From: Leptodontidium sp. MPI-SDFR-AT-0119
Lineage: Eukaryota; Ascomycota; Leotiomycetes; Helotiales; Leptodontidiaceae
DNA length: 64,000 bases
Reading direction: 5' to 3'
Assembly: GCA_020726505.1 (NCBI GenBank)
Contig: JAHLEZ010000001.1
Location: 3,472,001-3,536,000 of the forward strand
Numbering within the stretch: the stretch's first letter is position 1; each line of letters begins with the position of its first letter. Shown here in pieces: positions 35,317-47,587 of this stretch. The position numbers and the translations under genes are program-made. The notes under the pieces are model-generated. The model did not search any database. It was not told the DNA's origin and saw only the letters and a program-made list of their open reading frames with translations.

Positions 35317-36540
35317 GGGGAGTATTTGGGTAAGACGTCTTTGGCTTAGAAATAGACTACGAAAAGTCATTTCTCAACTATTGGTCAGGACTTGCCAAGA
35401 CAAAAAGCACTTTTCTACCTCAAGCCAGATGAATCTCCGACCAAATATACATTCTCTACCATATTCAACACCAAGGATAAATAACGAATCACTTGGTCAC
35501 AGATACAGATACTGTACAGGTACAAACTTCTAATCCCCAAGCTAGGTAGCTATTCCAGCGGCCGTTCCGTCTGCTCAACTCTCCACCCAGCACACAACTT
35601 CGCCGCCTTTTCGCAAGCGATCTCACTTAGATCCATCCAAAAGCCATGCTAGATATCAAGAAATACTGGTGCAGGATCCAAATTTCTCTCTTTTCATGTT
35701 TGATAGTGAGCTGCTTGTGCAAGACCCCACTCCGCCTTGTACCTGGCTGAGACCTGCCATATCTATCAAAGAAGCAGTCGCGATAGGAAGTCATGATATC
35801 CAATCCCACATCTCCATTCCGCCCCAAATACCATACTATACAACGCATTCAAATCCCACAAGTCGCCCACCAAACACATCCACCCGACTTCCATTCACCT
35901 TCACCTTCCAATTCACCCTCCCCTTCCCCCCCAAAACCCAACAACCCCACATCACACCACACCACACATCCAATATCTACCCAAATAAGCACCCTCGTCC
36001 CAATCTACCTATGAATATACCCACAATTTACCTCCCAATTACATTTCTCCATCTGCCTCACCATCTACCTCACCATCTAATAAACCATCTACCGTAGAGA
36101 AAAACGTAAAATCCTGCCTGGGGGGTTTTCTTCTCATCTGATGCTCAGGGGAATTAATATACCTCGCTCGGGTGAGTTTGTTTTTGCTGTTTTGGATTTT
36201 CCCTCTTTTTTGGCTTCTACTTTAGCTTTGGTTTTGGAATCGTGTATGGGGTATCGTGGGGTTCTGGGGAGGTTTGGTATTTTTTTTGGTATGTGGATTA
36301 AGCGAGAAAAACAACAAGTATCTCAACTCCTGACCGACAAATAGGCGACATGGAGCAAGTGATGCCCCAATACTGTCTGCAATTGAAATAAGTGACTTAT
36401 TTTCTATCGATACGTCTTGAACTCCTGTATCTGCATACTCAAATGAAAGCAGTATGCCCAAAGATAAAACCTATTCCTAACCCAACTTCTCATGCCTCCT
36501 CCTCCGTTGAGTCCTCGAGTCCTCTCCTAATTCCAACCCC
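35317..36540. other. Convergent intergenic, low-complexity region
   Basis: About 1.2 kb. It is C/A-rich between 35800 and 36100, including a near-tandem CTCACCATCTAC tract near 36058-36081, then T/G-rich to about 36300. No convincing gene is present. Confidence 0.45.
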
Positions 36541-39157
36541 TCACACCCCCTTCTCTTCACTAACACCAACACCCACAGCCCCAACCTTCAAACTCTCATT
36601 CGCACTCCCCGACTCCGGACTTCCATCCCCGAACTTCTCCCCTCCTGTCTTCCGATGATGATCAAACTCATCACCATGGCCCCCCTTCTCGCCCTTCCCA
36701 ACCAGATCCTTAGCCCACGAGAAGAGAAGATGCCGACCTTCGATGATAGGATAGACGGTAACAGCGAAGAAAGAGAAGGACGCCCAAAGTAGCGAAACAA
36801 TGACCCAGCCGGTGAAGAACTTGCGGGAGAACTTGTACGCTGTGCCGTATAAACTAAATTAAAAACGATGAATTAGCATCAATCCAACCCAATCCCAATC
36901 CCAACTCAATCGGTTAAAAAAAGTAAGAAGAAGTAAAGAGAAATCAAATGAGTCCACATACCTCAAAGGCCAAATAATAAACAGCGCCAGAAACAACACC
37001 ACCGTAATCCCCCTCGCGACATAAGCCGCCTTCCTCAACCTCTCAGGATCATACGTCGGATCGGCATATGCTACATCGCGATTATTGCCTTCGTCATCGA
37101 GGAGGCGGATCGCGCCGAGGCTTTCCCAGGTGTAGTTTGCGTTCTGGAAGATGGAGATGCTGATTGTGACGACGGCTGCGGTGCCGATTCCTGCGATACA
37201 GCCGTAGAGGCAAGGATCGGTTGCGCCGACAGATGCAATTGTTATTTCACCTGAAAAGCGTTTCGCGAGGGTTAACTTGGGGGAGATGGTTAGTGAGATT
37301 GTTGCTATGAGAGGGGGGGGGGAAGAGAGTACCCAAGTAATAACAGCGGCGAAGAAACCGAGCCAGATTGATGATGTAGCTGCCAGAGCTCCTTGCCGGG
37401 AGGAGAAGAACGTTCCGACTAGAGCTGGTAGTGCTGAGCCAGTGAAGATTCCCGTCATATTCTATGATAAACTGTGAGCATGTTGCTTGGGGGGGGGGGG
37501 GGGGGGGGGGGGGGTCAGTCCCATTGATGACAACTCACATAGATAAATCCCAAGTCGATCTTGACACCATGAAGCATAGATCCGAAGGCGGCCATGAAAA
37601 TTGCGAATCCAGCGACACACCAATGTCCAGCTCTGAGGACCTGAGCATCAGTGGCGTTGGGCTTGAGATCTGCAACAAACTCGGTTAAAAGATGGTAGTT
37701 TGAAGTGGGGGATGAGAAGCATACAGGTCTTGTAGACATCGTAAGATAGGACGGTAGATGATCCAATCAGGACACTAGAAATGGCGCTTGTACAACTCAT
37801 GAACATCAAGACCAGAACTACATATATGTTAGTGTTTGACGTCTTGGAAGTGCGAAGAAGATCTCGGTAACTCACCTGCACCAGCACCACCTTTACCAGC
37901 AATTGTCTGAGCGGCATACGGTAAAGCCAGCCCAGCGCCAATCTCCTGAGCATTCATTCTTCTCGGGAATGTAGGGAAGGCAGGCGTATTCTCCAAAGCA
38001 ACAGCTAAAATACCCATCGTAGTAGCAAGGGTGAATGGCATAGCATACCAAGCGAGACCTCCCAGAACATACCCTGGAATGGCAGCAGCCGGATCGGCAG
38101 CGATACCTTTCTGATGGAAAGAGTTGTCTAAGAAGACGACTCCAGTATACTCGAGGATGCTGAGGATAGCGAACTTGAGAGCGCCGAGGGATCGAATAGT
38201 GAGGTAGCTTCCGTCCTTGGTAGGTGCTGAGTAGTCATTTCGCCTGGCAGCTTCGATGAGAAGGTCCCACATCTTTCCTGGGGATCCGATCTGATTGCCA
38301 CTTGCGTAGACTTTGAACCAGAACATGAGGATGACGATCAGAATGATCGCAGTGTGTATCTGAGGGTCAAATTAGAACATTGATCAACATTGAAACCAAG
38401 GGGAGACTCACATAATCTGTCAATATCGTGGCTCTCAATCCACCTCGAATGGTATATGCCGATACACTGAGAGGGAGCAGCCAAAGACTGGCATAAACAC
38501 TCATACCAGTCAACGATTCAATGGCAGCGGCTCCACCAATCAAGATGGATGAGACAACCAAGATATTCGACGCCAAACTAAAGAACATGAATGAGAAATG
38601 TGCGACTGTGCCGTATCGAACCCGGATGATCTCTAGAAACGTTCGAGCATTCGGTGCTTTCCGTTTACATTGCTTTATAAATAAGCAAAGTTCTAGGACA
38701 GAACTCAGGGCTGGAAGACTCACAATGGCTAAGTTACTGAAAACCATGATTTGTGTACTGTTGCAAGCAGCATAGAAGAAGGACCCAGCAACGCCGTAAA
38801 CATACGCGACGGTGACGGATGAGAGAAGTGTTGTACTCCAGGTCCAGGAGGACGTGACACCAGCAGCAGTCAGACCAGTTCCAAGAGATCTCTTTGCGAC
38901 TGGAAAGGAAATCATTAGTCGTTTTCTCATCGCATCGTGTGTATGGCTACATACCAGTAAATTCCTCAGAGTTCTCGACATTTCCTCGTCGTTTCATGAT
39001 CTCGGAGATTCCTATCATTCCCAGCGCGAAGAGTGCCCCAAGGCCAATGACAACGACATATCCAGCGCCCTGCGAAGTTAAGATCAGCTGGAGACATGTT
39101 CAGATTAAAGGGCCGACTTACCTGGGACAAGGGGATTTGCGGAGCTGAATCAGCCAT
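36541..39157 (-). CDS. dur3: Sodium:solute symporter family urea permease, Dur3-like
   Basis: Ten exons: 39157-39122, 39069-38955, 38899-38724, 38672-38412, 38359-37876, 37817-37725, 37669-37539, 37461-37333, 37275-36962 and 36853-36541. The sum is 2052 bp, 683 residues, the usual length for fungal Dur3. About 15 hydrophobic segments are present. Typical stretches are LSQGAGYVVVIGLGALFALG, VTSSWTWSTTLLSS, KRKAPNARTFLEIIRVRYG, TIRGGLRATILTDY and SILEYTGVVFLDNSFHQKG. The C-terminal tail is Gly/Lys-rich and cytosolic. The family imports urea (and polyamines in yeast) across the plasma membrane and is usually induced under nitrogen limitation by GATA factors. One TGATAA-type site is visible upstream, near 39589, which is weak support. 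Introns 7 and 8 carry poly(C) runs on the sense strand (26 and 10 C). All junctions are GT-AG. Confidence 0.92.
37313..37322 (+). repeat. 10-base poly(G) run (poly(C) in the dur3 intron 8 sense strand)
   Basis: An uninterrupted G10 within the 57-bp intron 37276-37332, just downstream of its donor in gene orientation. Confidence 0.9.
37489..37514 (+). repeat. 26-base poly(G) run (poly(C) in the dur3 intron 7 sense strand)
   Basis: An uninterrupted run of 26 G on the plus strand inside the 77-bp intron 37462-37538. The tract makes up a third of the intron. Confidence 0.95.
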
Positions 39158-40711
39158 ATCTAGGAGTTATGTTGTCCTAGGAGGGAAAGGAGATTGAAGT
39201 TGAAGGGTTTGGATAGTTTCGACGGACCACGAAAATGGGATAGGATCGGGCACCTTGTACTTATATGTCCCCCATCATGCTTGATAGTTTGGGAAAGTTC
39301 CTGCGGTGAGATCCACCCCCATATCGCTAGTAGGCGACGGCTTCAGATACCGACATATCAGATCACGCAAGTTGAGGCTTGAAAGTACAATCCGGAGCTA
39401 TAAAAGCCAGTCTTTGTCCCTGCCACACGTTACTTGCTCACCCGAGCATTTTGAAGCTAAAGATTGGTTCGGAAAGCGAAAATGAAACCGCTTAATGGCA
39501 GCGTAAAAGCAAGGAAGGATGAAAACATGGGGTCTGGATCATCACCGATGCACTTAACGCGATCTGACATGGCCGCCCTTGCAGGGGCCGGATTATCAGA
39601 AACCCAGCTCAATGGACACAGGGTACTCTGAATGGATGCTTATATGTGAAAATGCCGATCTTGACTTAAGATTGGGCTGTCTTCTCATCGAAATGCATGT
39701 CGTTTGTTTAGACTCTAGCACGCCATAGATACGGCGCAAAACCAGGAGTGTGGGAGATCTCGTGATTGCAACTTTGTAAAATTCAGGATAAGTGTAATTA
39801 GCTTTACATTCGAGCGTCTTTTCTTTTCACGTGTATGCGAGCTCAAAATTGTTTGGTTATTGGTGAGAGAGGAAGGAAAATGTGTCGTCAGAAAAGGGTT
39901 GACTTGCCAAGTGTTGCTGACTAATCCAGCATATATTCCACTCTAGACCTGGTGTAAAAAACCCATCATCAACTTCTCCCCAGGAAACAGATGTGAACTT
40001 TCTCAGTAAACCAGTTGACATCTCCAGAGGATTCAATTAAAACTATGCTGTTCTTCAATGTCTCACTCCTATCGCTGCCTCATCGAACCTTCTGTCCTCT
40101 TTCCTAACTGAATTCTGATGTCGAATTATCGATCCTAACGGGGTTGAGGAATTCCTTTCGACATCTTCTGAAGTTACCTTAAAGGCAAAGGGGGGAGGAG
40201 GGGGGGTTAATTTAAACGGTCTCGGGATAATATTAAGACGGTTTGCCGGAAGAACGATATTTGATTTAAGGAATAGTCCTCGAATCACTTAATAATTTCT
40301 ATGTTCGGGGTTGGTCCCGGATAATTAACATTTCTAAATTGCTTCCTCGAAAGCAGTCTCTTCAAGCCGCATGCCGTCCTAACAAACACACACGGCAAGC
40401 GTCTCCCCTGGTTCAACCATATATAAGTATCCGTAGCACGACGATCTCAACTCTGGAACTTTTTATTGCTCCCTCAAACGCATTAGTGACTCTCTACTTG
40501 AATTCAACTACGGGTACTGGCTTTGGTACCGAGAAGCGAGTAAGTATCTAGGGGAGAGTGGAGAGACACGTAGATATGGGTCCTCGATATATCAGAACAC
40601 AACAAACAGTTCGTATTTTGACAAATTCAGCCCATCTACAAACATCCTTTAAAGATAGTTCCTACATCCGGGCAAGTCAAAGCCGACCAAAATCAACTAC
40701 AATCCAAGAAA
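39158..40711. other. Upstream region of dur3, then AT-rich decayed-looking DNA
   Basis: About 1.55 kb. The first 500 bp should hold the dur3 promoter. From about 40050 to 40350 the sequence is TA- and homopolymer-rich (TTAAT, GGGGGGAGGAGGGGGGG), with every frame closed. This is typical of old, mutated repeat DNA in fungi, but I cannot assign a family. Confidence 0.4.
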
Positions 40712-41815
40712 ATGGCAGACCTCTACTTCAGTCCAAGCAAAGCGGAGCTTCAAGGATTGAACCTTCCACCGTGCGAGTACCTGCTCTCTCGCCTGGTTCA
40801 GATTCTACGGCTGGGGGTTTATATTTCGCAATTGAAGACCATCGCCGCTGAACCTCTCGATCGCACGCAGCCTGGGGCAGCGGATTGCGAGACATACATC
40901 TAGTCCGCTCTCTCTTCCCACATGTTATTAGATAAGTTGTTCCCACTCCGCTATACAGGCGAATCGATGCAGTTCATCCTTCAGAAAATCCCTGTGACAG
41001 CATGCTCTCCAACATCTCTGCACAGAACATTTTCCAGCTTTGTATCTGGAGGACCTTCGCTTTGGGAACAATGGGTATTTGGAAGCAGCTACCCTAGAGC
41101 AAGACAAAGAAGTGGACCTCAAGCGGCTTGCAGCAACAATCCAACAACGGGTCAAGGGTATATTGAGGCTTCCGATCCTAGTATACGGATAATTGCAGAT
41201 CATCAAGGCGAAAGTCCTGGCCATGCTCTTATCACTTTGGGACGTATCCAAGGAGATTATAGCATCACACAAGCCGAGTACAACCCCTCCGACAGTCGAG
41301 GAACTCTACGAGCGTCTCATTGAGAAGAACATACCTACTATCCTACGCTGCGGTCTGATTGCCTGGCTCCTTACGAGCGACTTCTTCGAATACGGTCTCT
41401 GCCAAACACCTACGATAAAAGATCTCGCAATCCACGGTTCCAAAGTTGGAGCTTCTGGTCCAAAGGTACTGTAGATTATTACCAGAGAGATAGGTGAATC
41501 AGCGCCAGATAATCTAGAAGAACTGCGACAGTGCTTACTCGTGTGTTTGGCGTCATGCAAAATCCACCGCTGAATACACAGACGATCAGAAAGGTAGCCT
41601 CGGACTGCAAGGCGATTCAAGGGAGGGAGCTGAGCGTGGTTGATCTCGAACATGCACTGTGCAAGATCTCGAGGCAGAATACGAGGGCAAAGTCAGGGAA
41701 GGGGAAGAGCGCAAGCAGCAAGAGGGATAATCTAGGATTGGAAAGGGATGTCGAGAGTGTTACCAGTGGACCTACGACTACGTCTGGAAGCAAGCGACAG
41801 AAAAGGAGGAAGTGA
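40712..41815 (+). pseudogene. Decayed gene of unknown function
   Basis: Coherent coding-like pieces occur in more than one frame. A first piece begins at 40712 (MADLYFSPSKAELQGLNLPP) and stops at TAG after CETYI. A second frame from about 41040 reads LEDLRFGNNGYLEAATLEQ and KRLAATIQQRVKGILRLP, then meets TAA at 41190. The same frame continues after the stop (IIKAKVLAMLLSLWDVSKEII, then EELYERLIEKNIPTIL). A GTACTG donor after SGPK at about 41465 and an acceptor before TIRKVASDCKAIQGREL would link it to a Lys/Arg-rich C-terminus ending KRQKRRK. Continuity on both sides of TAA suggests a once-intact protein, with CAA to TAA a simple explanation (inference). I do not recognise the family. Confidence 0.4.
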
Positions 41816-42414
41816 GAGTAACATTAGCTGGAACTAGTAAAGGACGACCGATTATGCTGAGAACGTGGGACTTGGAGCTGGACTTTCAGGGTGGACAGAA
41901 TCTCTAAGCCCCGAAGGGTGAATACCAGAAGGTTGGGCCAGATCATGAATGCTTGGAAACTGATTGTGCTCTTTCTCATAAGTTGAAGATGTAAATCAAG
42001 GCAGCTTTCCATATGCCAGCCAGGTATTGAATCTTCGCATAGATGCAGTGAAAGCCCAGATTCCTCTTTTTGCTCGATCGTCGCGAATATTCCCAGCACT
42101 GCCAGCGGCACGAAACAACCCCAACCTCATTGCCCCTACCTTCCAGAATCAGTTCGAAGAACACAAGACCCCATCGAAAATCTAATTGGTGATGCTCCGG
42201 AAGATGTTGAGACTCCCATACGGCACAAGGTCGAGCGGCTCGCATCCCATTAGCTTGTTGACATTCGCTTAAACATCCCGGCTCGCCGTGACTGCTTCGT
42301 CCTAGATTTTGGGTTCCCGCACCTTGAACCAGTGGCGACTTGAGCCAGCAGCTGGTCCTATCCATTTTTGCTATAAGCACCAAGACGGGCCGGCGCTCGT
42401 TATTCTGGGCCACC
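41816..42414. other. Intergenic, 3' of the HET gene
   Basis: About 0.6 kb between the decayed gene and the 3' end of the HET-domain gene. Only short shadow frames are present. Confidence 0.45.
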
Positions 42415-44796
42415 TCAGCAAAGTTTGAATTCAATCTCCTCAAATTCTCCCCCCTCCATTGCGCCCACCAGTTCTCCATCCATGACGCCATCGATATAAG
42501 ACTCTCCAATCAAGAAATAACAGTCACCAAATTTCCGTAGTACGACGGGATAATTGCACCCAAAGAAGATAGCTAGGAGATCTCCTTTCATCACGGCTTC
42601 GGGTGCTGTACCTAGGTAGCCACTTTTGGCGGTTATGAGCCGACGTCCCTCCAAGGTGAGAGTAGTCCGCTTCATTACCAGGGCATCGTTACCATCAAGC
42701 TCCATCGCATGATCCGAAATGACTGTGGGCAGTTCGATTGAGCTTGCAGACGAAGTGATGCCATCGACATCCTTGTTCCCTTGGCCCGGGTAGTCCATGG
42801 CCGGAAAGAAGTCTCTGAACTTGAAGCCGAAAATGGAATAATCGGCATTTGCTTGACGAAAGCGCTCGAATGGCTCCCAGCAAGGGCTGGAAGTAATATT
42901 CTTCAGACTGTCCATGACTTTCCTCACCTCGGGCCCTTCATAGTATCCGTCATGTTCTGGAATCCAGTAGATTTTGAGCGTGGTTCTGCTGTAGAGCTCA
43001 TCACCAGAGTATGTCAAATTTTGAACCAGCGTCCTTCGCAAAGCAGTAGTCACGCCTGCTTCATCATGATATCGATTTTTGATGGGACTTAACGAGGATT
43101 CAGAAGAAGCTGCTTTCCTGCTTCTACCACCGAGTGTCTCCGACAGCGAGCCACTCATAGTCTGAACAGCGTCAAAAATGAATCCCCGACAATGAAGACT
43201 TTGGTAGGCGTCCACGATGGAATACTCAGCCGGCTTTGTGCCACTTGCCTTACACATTTTCAACCAATACAGATGATGTCTTTCGTACTTGGTAGACCAG
43301 TCCGGTATCCAAGAGGGTAGAGTTCCGTCTGGCCTATACGAGCACCAGGAGAATAAGACGTCAAGTCTTCTGAACGTATTCAACATAGCCTTTGCGAAGT
43401 GGAAATACACTTGGTCTTTTCCGAGGCTGTAATCTGGTGATATACATTTGGTAATCAAGGGGGGCAAGAGCCCGAGAATGCCGTAGACTTTGTCAACCAG
43501 CTCTTTGACGTTTGCCTTTCGCCCGAGATCCAAAACGTCGTCTGTCAGAATCTCATCGGTCTCGCCATCAGGTAGAGTAAGTAAACAATACGCACGATAG
43601 ACTGTGGACCAGATACTGCCATAAGCGTAGCTGCCTGGCTCGGGAATTGGCTTGATATATGCAGGGGTGCTTTGGTCGATTGTTTCTGCATGACGGATAC
43701 AGAATTGGCAGGCTCTCAAGATCATGCTTCGTGAAAGACTTCGCTTCCCACAGAGGAATAGAGTCATGTTGTGATTCAGCGCAAGTTCTTGAATGATCCA
43801 TAATCGCTGCCAATAATTACGAGATAGGAATGAGAGCAGTGACTTCCAGGGCAAGTCATATGCAGGCTCTCCTGATCTTGGGGCCTGCCCTCTTCCCAAG
43901 ATAAGAAATCTGTCGCCGTATTCCTCTTCCCCATGGGGGGTTTGGTTTAGGGTATGGTGAGTGATTCCTGCAATAAAATCGATTGCCTGGTCACTGTCAT
44001 CAGAGCTCACTCCAAGCCAGACAATGAGCGAGAAAGCCCTGGTGTAGATTGTCTGCATGAGCTTTACCTGATGGTTCTTTTCAAGGACGTTACCTTGATC
44101 GATACACAGCGCGTCAACCCAGAACTTGATTCCAGATTTGGTGTCAGGCAATGTTCGGAGTCTTTGCAGCATGGCTTCCAGATTCCTCGGGACCTCGATC
44201 ACTGAACCGTTCAAGACGATCTTTCGATCTCGAGTCTCGGACTCCCAGCAATATGAAATGGCTTCGTAGTCTCCCCATTTGAATCGTGGGGCAAACGAGA
44301 AGTGCTTCTTTAGACTTTTGGTCGACTTTGGTGTGGGGTCATGGGTAGTTGCTATGGTTGCAAAGGCGGATGGTATTTTTGAACACTGTGCAGGGTCTAT
44401 GTCGATTGCTTTCATGAGATCATCCCATTCCTCTAGTCCTTTCTTGCTGATACTGTAATGAAGTGCATGTCTCCAATATGGCAAATCCAGCGGGGTAATA
44501 GCGGGGTCAACTGCGACTTCATCGATCCAAAGTTTCAAAGCATCCGGATTACACTCCTTGCTCTCAGTCCCATTGAGGAACTTCTTGAAATCGGGTGTGA
44601 AATCATCCAAGGACACTGTCTCCAAGATACAATTCACGAGGCTGGAATTCGGTCCATCGGAGGGTTCCACAAGTTTGAGCATCCGAACCTCATTCTTGGA
44701 GGGGTCGAGAGGAGTATGCGATGCCATTGAGACAAATTGCTGACGTTGATAAGAAATCTTCAGATGGATGTAAGTTGGGGAATGAAGCTGAGCCAT
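42415..44796 (-). CDS. HET-domain (heterokaryon incompatibility) protein
   Basis: A single exon of 793 residues; an alternative ATG at 44727 would remove 23. The HET domain starts near residue 178 with the classic YEAISYCWES and continues through NLEAMLQRLR, FWVDALCIDQGN and YTRAFSLIVWLGVSSDD. Downstream are the usual conserved blocks WQRLWIIQELALN, DKVYGILGLLPP, ISPDYSLGKDQVYFHFAKAM and LPSWIPDWS. The C-terminus has the frequent RRLITAKSGYLGTAP and DCYFLIGESYIDG motifs. HET-domain proteins trigger programmed cell death when incompatible alleles meet after hyphal fusion, and most genomic copies have no known partner. The frame is intact, unlike its neighbours in the 40-57 kb zone. No STAND partner gene is directly adjacent. 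Confidence 0.93.
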   Translation of the reverse strand: MAQLHSPTYIHLKISYQRQQFVSMASHTPLDPSKNEVRMLKLVEPSDGPNSSLVNCILETVSLDDFTPDFKKFLNGTESKECNPDALKLWIDEVAVDPAITPLDLPYWRHALHYSISKKGLEEWDDLMKAIDIDPAQCSKIPSAFATIATTHDPTPKSTKSLKKHFSFAPRFKWGDYEAISYCWESETRDRKIVLNGSVIEVPRNLEAMLQRLRTLPDTKSGIKFWVDALCIDQGNVLEKNHQVKLMQTIYTRAFSLIVWLGVSSDDSDQAIDFIAGITHHTLNQTPHGEEEYGDRFLILGRGQAPRSGEPAYDLPWKSLLSFLSRNYWQRLWIIQELALNHNMTLFLCGKRSLSRSMILRACQFCIRHAETIDQSTPAYIKPIPEPGSYAYGSIWSTVYRAYCLLTLPDGETDEILTDDVLDLGRKANVKELVDKVYGILGLLPPLITKCISPDYSLGKDQVYFHFAKAMLNTFRRLDVLFSWCSYRPDGTLPSWIPDWSTKYERHHLYWLKMCKASGTKPAEYSIVDAYQSLHCRGFIFDAVQTMSGSLSETLGGRSRKAASSESSLSPIKNRYHDEAGVTTALRRTLVQNLTYSGDELYSRTTLKIYWIPEHDGYYEGPEVRKVMDSLKNITSSPCWEPFERFRQANADYSIFGFKFRDFFPAMDYPGQGNKDVDGITSSASSIELPTVISDHAMELDGNDALVMKRTTLTLEGRRLITAKSGYLGTAPEAVMKGDLLAIFFGCNYPVVLRKFGDCYFLIGESYIDGVMDGELVGAMEGGEFEEIEFKLC

Positions 44797-46172
44797 TGAG
44801 GACTGAAAGCGATGCCCAAGTAGGCAGGCACCAGCTACAAATTAGCATCATGCAGCCCGCACGTGATGTTCAACTCCCCACCACGGGTTTCTAAAATCTC
44901 AAGCTCTTTACAACCGACTGGGCGAATTAACACCCGATAAAAGTCTATGTTTGAGGCATATGAAAAGTGACAAAAAAAGGGGGGGGAAGAGAATGCAGCA
45001 GGCCGAGTTCGTCACACAGGAGGGAAGGGAGAGGAGTGAAGTATCAGTAACTTGAGAACGAAATTGACTTCTTTCCCTCAACCCCCGAGTCTCTTTGAAG
45101 GTGTTCCTGCTATCAAACTGTCCTTTCATCCCGGGCTACTGTTCCGAGATTAGTTATTCTCGTTTCCCTCTAACTTCTAAAACAGCAATACTCGAATCCA
45201 CTACCTTCACACTAGCAACCCCCCTTTTCCTTACGACGCTCTCACCAATTGTAACATTCCCTAACCTCAACGACTTGCCTCTACTCTTATATTTAGTACC
45301 GTAATCTTCCTTAACTCCTTATTTATAAACGTCGCACACGCAGCTTCTTATTCTCCCTTTAGCGGTAGATTCACGATCTTAACCTCACCTCTCGATAAAG
45401 CACTTATTATAAATGTTGTAATTACTTATCTGTAATACTGCGGTTTAGCCCTAATACTTGTCTAATCGTCGTGATAGGCTACTACGCCGTATACCGGTAA
45501 TCAGTGCCCATATATATATACATGCGGTAAATTCTTAGCGCTATATAGTATAGATTGAAATCCAATACTTAGAGCGTGGAGCTGAAGGAGTTAGAAAGCC
45601 TGGGCTTACTTTAGTTGTAAAGACTATTAGTTTCGCTGAGAATAAAAGGGATTGAAGCGGGAAGGGAGAGGTTTCGAGCGACGTTTATTTAGGAGATAAT
45701 TAAGAGGCGTGTTTGGACAACTGGTGTTGGTCGAGGGAGTGTATTATTTTTCTTTTTCTTTTTAGTGGGTCGAGGCAGCTGGAGAGGTGGAGAGGGACGC
45801 TGATGTAGCTTGAGAGGTTGTATCTCTTTCCCACGATGAGCTGATGTTTATTGGGTGGTTGTGTTTCCGGCCAGCGCCTTTCAAGTCCTAGAAATCGTGG
45901 TTGACTTCGACTGAGGAGCTAATATTTCGCTAGTGAATCTAGGATGGGGGAAGGTGGTGGGATGATGTCGAGGGTGAGGTTTTAAGGGAAGTTTGACATG
46001 ATTGGGAGACGTAATGGTAACAGTTTTAGGGATATGATGAGGACGATGGTTTGGGGGTAGCTGTTTCAGATATCTAATGTCATAAAGTTTTGATAAGACC
46101 TTTCGAATATTTAGCTTATCAATATTACGAAGTAAATCTGAGGAGTGCTTTTTTGACAAAACAAATTTCTGT
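44797..46172. other. AT-rich gene desert, probable decayed repeat
   Basis: About 1.4 kb. From about 45130 to 45620 all frames are closed, with frequent TAA/TTA and an ATATATATATA run near 45511. This is the look of DNA altered by repeat-induced point mutation, though I see no terminal repeats or transposase remnant. The mononucleotide runs A7/G8 lie near 44972-44987. Confidence 0.35.
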
Positions 46173-47587
46173 CTAGGCGCGCCAACAACTATCAGCTTTG
46201 ATTGGGCTCCTGCTTCCTTTGCGAGGACTTCGATTCTCCGTGATTCCATGACCTAGAGTCTCGCTTGGCATGATAGCCGGAAATGCTTGATCATCTAACC
46301 CGTCATAACCGGTACTCATTTGTGGCGTTTGCACTTCATACCGAGGCTTTTGGTAAGCTGGCTCCCATTGCACATTCTTCTGTGGCGGAAGGAAGTATGA
46401 TTGAGGCGGAACTAAGTGAGATCTCGACCTAAACATCCCGAACGCCAGGTTGTTGACCAGTACACATGTCGTGACAGTTAACATAATGAAGGCCTTATGA
46501 GTATTAACAAGTTTTCAGGCCATGAGGGTAGATGATTTACCATGGCTTTGTAACTTATGGGCTCAACAAAGCTATTGAAAATCTGTGCAAAGGTACGTGC
46601 ACTCACTCGTGCACGGCCGATACTATCAGGATCTCTCATTATGCACTGTTCCCAGTTCTCACACGCAGTCTGTAAAGCCGGCGCTCTCAGATCACTTCCA
46701 CATCCATTAGCCGTAAAACTGCTTCTGCATAGTTCTATCTCGTTCAGCATGAGAGCGCGCTCTTTCTCGGATGCCTTGTCAACATCGGCTCGGACTGTCA
46801 TCCAAAAGGTGTATACGCCGAAAATTGTCAACCCGGCGATGAAAATATTGACCGCAAGCTGCACATAGAACGATAAAACAAGGGGCAGGTCGGGATGTGA
46901 GTCCATGTAGCTAAATACGGAGGCCCAAAAGCCCGGTTTTGGTTGATCCTGGGCATGTTTGCCTTTTCGACTTCGAGGATTCGACACGGACTCGTCCGAA
47001 TCCGTTTTCGAGGCATCCAGTTGTTCCCTGGCCAAGGCGTGACTTCTGTGCGTCCGCTTTCGGTTTCGTATTTTGTTGATGAAGATATTTGATTGCTTTC
47101 CACAGCGTAGTTCTCGCCCGGGGCTACTTCTTAGAAATCCAGCACCAGGTCTCTGGAAAAGTGGCTGCCTCATTGTATCATTTGAGGTCGACTTTGTTTG
47201 AGTTTGCTTTCGTTGATCTGGTGTGTATCTGGGATTTGCATTATCTACTGGCCAAATCTCTGCGTCCAACGTTTCTGAGAATACCTCTGGATCGAAGGGT
47301 TTTTGTGGGGTAGTGGAAGGTAAATCGTGAATTTGGGCAGTTGGGGTCGATGATGTAGCCATCAAGGAGCTTTGTGGTTGAGCGGACTCGAAACTTGCTG
47401 CAGCGATGTTAGATTTCAAACTTGCGATTCCAATGCCACGATCTTAGACTTCGAACTTACTCTTATGTCCCTTATCTGGCTTGTATTGTGGAAATGGGGT
47501 TGCTGGGTCAGTGGGGCCTTGGGTTTGCCATTCCCAGTCCATGGGACTTTCTGTAGACCTCTTCTGGCTATGGCTGGCACTGAACAT
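46173..47587 (-). CDS. brl1: Brl1/Brr6-family nuclear envelope protein (nuclear pore assembly)
   Basis: Three exons: 47587-47461, 47397-46541 and 46493-46173 (introns 63 and 47 bp), sum 1305 bp, 434 residues. The N-terminus contains STESPMDWEWQ, followed by a disordered basic region (KIRNRKRTHRSHALAR). The conserved core near residues 215-330 has a first membrane segment (LVLSFYVQLAVNIFIAGLTI), a lumenal part with the four family cysteines (ELCRSSF, NGCGSDLRAP, TACENWEQC), and a second membrane segment (FIMLTVTTCVLVNNLAFG). The C-terminus ends with TENRSPRKGSRSP, a motif I have seen in filamentous-fungal relatives. Yeast Brl1 and Brr6 sit in the nuclear envelope and are needed for membrane fusion during pore assembly. 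The start could also be the MDWEW Met at 47542. This conserved gene lies inside an otherwise accessory segment. Confidence 0.88.

Noticed and set aside
35669..36097. 142-codon plus-strand frame
   Set aside because: Low-complexity Pro/Thr/His sequence from a C/A-rich tract between convergent genes.
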